In this document: positions 60,768-64,000 of the stretch, in pieces
How positions within the stretch are numbered: position 1 is the stretch's first letter
Layout of the letters: each line of letters starts with the position of its first letter
Origin: Ascidia mentula
Taxonomy: Eukaryota; Chordata; Ascidiacea; Phlebobranchia; Ascidiidae
Direction: 5' to 3'
DNA length: 64,000 nt
NCBI GenBank assembly: GCA_947561715.1
Contig: OX387198.1
Span: forward strand, 19,595,645-19,659,644
Notes under the pieces: generated by a model
What the model was told of the DNA's origin: nothing
Database searches by the model: none
What the model saw: the letters and a program-made list of their open reading frames with translations, nothing else
Translations under genes and position numbers: made by a program

Positions 60768-61439
60768 GTCTACGGCCATACCAGGTTGAAAGCACCCGAT
60801 CTCGTTCGATCTCGGCAGTTAAGCAACCTCGGGCTTGGTTAGTACTTGGATGGGTGACCGCCTAGGAATACCAATTGTTGTAGTCATTTTTCTGTTTACC
60901 CAAAGTATGCTTTGAATTGCGCATAAATGTCGTCAAAACAGACTAACAAACGTCTACGGCCATACCAGGTTGAAAGCACCCGATCTCGTTCGATCTCGGC
61001 AGTTAAGCAACCTCGGGCTTGGTTAGTACTTGGATGGGTGACCGCCTAGGAATACCAAGTGTTGTAGTCACTTTTCTATTGATACAAAGTATGCTTTGAA
61101 TTGCGCATGAAGATTGTCATAACAGACTAACAATCGTCTACGGCCATACCAGGTTGAAAGCACCCGATCTCGTTCGATCTCGGATGTTTAGCAACCTCGG
61201 GCTTGGTTAGTACTTGGATGGGTGACCTCCTAGGAATACCAAGTGTTGTAGTCATTTTTCTATTTGCACAAAGTATGCTTTGAATTGCTCATAAATGTCG
61301 TCAAAACAGACTAACAAACGTCTACGGCCATACCAGGTTGAAAGCACCCGATCTCGTTCGATCTCGGCAGTTAAGCAACCTCGGGCTTGGTTAGTACTTG
61401 GATGGGTGACCGCCTAGGAATACCAAGTGTTGTAGTCAT
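60768..61439 (+). rRNA. 5S rRNA genes, right array copies 162-165
   Basis: Starts: 60768, 60952, 61136, 61320. The copy at 61136 has the cggatgtttagc box A change and gacctcctagg. The copy at 60768 reads ccaattgttg near its 3' end, a change repeated 902 bp later (five units less the 18-bp deletion). Confidence 0.95.
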
Positions 61440-61503
61440 TTTGCTATTTGCACAAAGTATGCTTTGAATTGCTCATAAATGTCGTTAAAACATACTAACA
61501 AAC

Positions 61504-61605
61504 GTCTACGGCCATGATCACGTTCGATCTCGGCAGTTAACCAACCTCGGGCTTGGTTAGTACTTGGATGGGTGACCGCCTAGGAATACCAAGTGTTGTA
61601 TTCAT
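61504..61605 (+). pseudogene. 5S rRNA copy with 18-nt deletion (duplicate 3)
   Basis: Third copy of the same deletion, 902 bp after the second, showing a local five-unit duplication. Confidence 0.88.
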
Positions 61606-61669
61606 TTTACTATTTGCACAAAGTATGCTTTGAATTGCCCATAAATGTCGTTAAAACAGACTAACAAAC

Positions 61670-63210
61670 GTCTACGGCCATACCAGGTTGAAAGCACCCG
61701 ATCTCGTTCGATCTCGGCAGTTAAGCAACCTCGGGCTTGGTTAGTACTTGGATGGGTGACCGCCTAGGAATACCAATTGTTGTAGTCATTTTTCTGTTTA
61801 CCCAAAGTATGCTTTGAATTGCGCATAAATGTCGTCAAAACAGACTAACAAACGTCTACGGCCATACCAGGTTGAAAGCACCCGATCTCGTTCGATCTCG
61901 GCAGTTAAGCAACCTCGGGCTTGGTTAGTACTTGGGTGGGTGACCGCCTAGGAATACCAAGTGTTGTGGTCATTTTCCTATTTATACAAAGTATGCTTTG
62001 AATTGCGCATAAAGATCGTCATAACAGACTAACAAACGTCTACGGCCATACCAGGTTGAAAGCACCCGATCTCGTTCGATCTCGGCAGTTAAGCAAACTC
62101 GGGCTTGGTTAGTACTTGGATGGGTGACCGCCTAGGAATACCAAGTGTTGTGGTCATTTTCCTATTTATACAAAGTATGCTTTGAATTGCGCATAAAGAT
62201 CGTCATAACAGACTAACAAACGTCTACGGCCATACCAGGTTGAAAGCACCCGATCTCGTTCGATCTCGGCATTTAAGCAACCTCGGGCTTGGTTAGTACT
62301 TGGATGGGTGACCGCCTAGGAAAACCAAGTGTTGTATTCGTTTTACTATTTGCACAAAGTATGCTTTGAACTGCCCATAAATGTCGTCAAAACAGACTAA
62401 CAAACGTCTACGGCCATACCAGGTTGAAAGCACCCGATCTCGTTCGATCTCGGCAGTTAAGCAACCTCGGGCTTGGTTAGTACTTGGATGGGTGACCGCC
62501 TAGGAATACCAAGTGTTGTATTCATTTTTCTGTTTACCCAAAGTATGCTTTGAATTGCGCATAAAGATCGTCATAACAGACTAACAAACGTCTACGGCCA
62601 TACCAGGTTGAAAGCACCCGATCTCGTTCGATCTCGGCAGTTAAGCAACCTCGGGCTTGGTTAGTACTTGGATGGGTGACCGCCTAGGAATACCAAGTGT
62701 TGTAGTCATTTTGCTATTTGCACAAAGTATGCTTTGAATTGCCCATAAATGTCGTTAATACAGACTAACAAACGTCTACGGCCATACCAGGTTGAAAGCA
62801 CCCGATCTCGTTCGATCTCGTCAGTTAAGCAACCTCGGGCTTGGTTAGTACTTGGATGGGTGACCGCCTAGGAATACCAAGTGTTGTATTCATTTTACTA
62901 TTTGCACAAAGTATGCTTTGAATTGCGCATAAATGTCGTCAAAGCAGACTAACAAACGTCTACGGCCATACCAGGTTGAAAGCACCCGATCTCGTTCGAT
63001 CTCGGCAGTTAAGCAACCTCGGGCTTGGTTGGTACTTGGATGGGTGACCTCCTAGGAATACCAAGTGTTGTAGTCACTTTTCTATTGATACAAAGTATGC
63101 TTTGAATGGCGCATGAAGATCGTCATAACAGACTAACAAACGTCTACGGCCATACCAGGTTGAAAGCACCCGATCTCGTTCGATCTCGGCAGTTAAGCAA
63201 CCTCGGGTTT

Positions 63211-63246
<36 letters not shown>

Positions 63247-63999
63247 AAGTGTTGTAGTCATTTTTCTGTTTGCCCAAAGTTATGCTTTGAATTGCGCATA
63301 AATGTCGTCAAAACAGTCTAACAAACGTCTACGGCCATACCAGGTTGAAAGCACCCGATCTCGTTCGATTTCGGCAGTTAAGCAACCTCGGGCTTGGTTA
63401 GTACTTGGATGGGTGTCCTCTTAGGAATACCAAGTGTTGTAGTCATTTTTCTATTTACCCAAAGTATGCTTTGATTTGCCCATAAATGTCGTCAAAACAG
63501 ACTAACAAACGTCTACGGCCATACCAGGTTGAAAGCACCCGATCTCGTTCGATCACGGATGTTTAGCAACCTCGGGCTTGGTTAGTACTTGGATGGGTGA
63601 CCGACTAGGAATACCAAGTGTTGTCGTCATTTTGCTATTTGCACAAAGTATGCTTTGAATTGCTCATAAATGTCGTCAAAACAGACTAACAAAACGTCTA
63701 CGGCCACACCAGGTTGAAAGCACCCGATCTCGTTCGATCTCGGCAGTTAAGCAACCTCGGGCTTGGTTAGTACTTGGATGGGTGACCGCCTAGGAATACC
63801 AAGTGTTGTAGTCATTTTACTATTTGCACAAAGTATGCTTTGAATTGCCCATAAATGTCGTCAAAACAGACTATCAAACGTCTTCGGCCATACCAGGTTG
63901 AAAGCACCCGATCTCGTTCGATCTCGGCAGTTAAGCAACCTCGGGATTGGTTAGTACTTGCATGGGTGACCGCCTAGGAATACCAAGTGTTGTATTCAT
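61670..63999 (+). rRNA. 5S rRNA genes, right array copies 167-179
   Basis: Starts: 31126+184j for j=166-174 (61670 to 63142), then 63327, 63511, 63696, 63880. This end carries many private changes, for example gtgtcctcttagg in the copy at 63327, gatcacggatgtttagc and gaccgactagg at 63511, ggccacacc at 63696, and gtcttcgg, gggattgg and cttgcatggg at 63880. Some of these hit box A or box C, so some copies may be pseudogenes. Confidence 0.93.
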
Positions 64000-64000
64000 T

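Larger units (their letters stand above)
31136..64000 (+). repeat. Right 5S rDNA tandem array (179 genes)
   Basis: Plus-strand array continuing in the same orientation and unit type after the retrotransposon, with gene starts from 31187 to 63880. The 178 intervals span 32,693 bp against 32,752 expected. Two 10-bp deletions, three 18-bp deletions, sixteen one-base insertions and one one-base loss account for the difference exactly. There is no other gene or mobile element in it. Confidence 0.98.

Overview
The window is eukaryotic nuclear repeat DNA, almost certainly from an animal and probably an invertebrate. It is one very long tandem array of 5S ribosomal RNA genes interrupted by a single LTR retrotransposon. 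The 5S sequence has the standard animal layout (120 nt, internal control region at about nt 50-97, T-run terminator). I cannot place the species from it. There are no host protein-coding genes.

Layout: 1-29 is the 3' end of a 5S gene cut by the window edge. 30-26365 holds 143 complete, head-to-tail, plus-strand 5S genes at a 184-bp period (120-nt gene plus 64-bp spacer). 26366-31135 is a 4,770-bp Ty3/gypsy element with two 221-bp LTRs that I read as identical, flanked by the 5-bp target duplication CAAAG. 31136-64000 resumes the array with 179 more genes, five of which carry internal deletions. Total: 322 copies plus one partial. I followed the register of every copy: the start formulas in the entries give all 322 start positions, and the visible indels account exactly for the total length on both sides.

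The retrotransposon is the only protein-coding content. ORF1 carries gag (coiled coil, capsid with a SCAN-like C-terminal domain, two zinc knuckles), an aspartic protease and the integrase zinc-binding domain. ORF2, offset by -1, carries the integrase catalytic core with a GPY/F module, then reverse transcriptase and RNase H. Integrase therefore lies before reverse transcriptase. That order is copia-like in a gypsy-type element and is the hallmark of the Gmr1 group. The element is young, yet its integrase is split by a frame change, so this copy is probably non-autonomous unless the shift is an assembly error or a recoding site.

The array has clear higher-order structure. There is a six-gene (1,104-bp) repeat between 6.6 and 13.1 kb, a 1,842-bp tandem duplication at about 2.0-5.95 kb, a 4,040-bp tandem duplication at about 39-47.5 kb, and a 7,164-bp duplication at about 47.9-60.7 kb with a chimeric junction gene. 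Shared deletions and base changes tag these blocks. Divergence rises toward the right end of the window, as expected near the edge of a concertedly evolving array.
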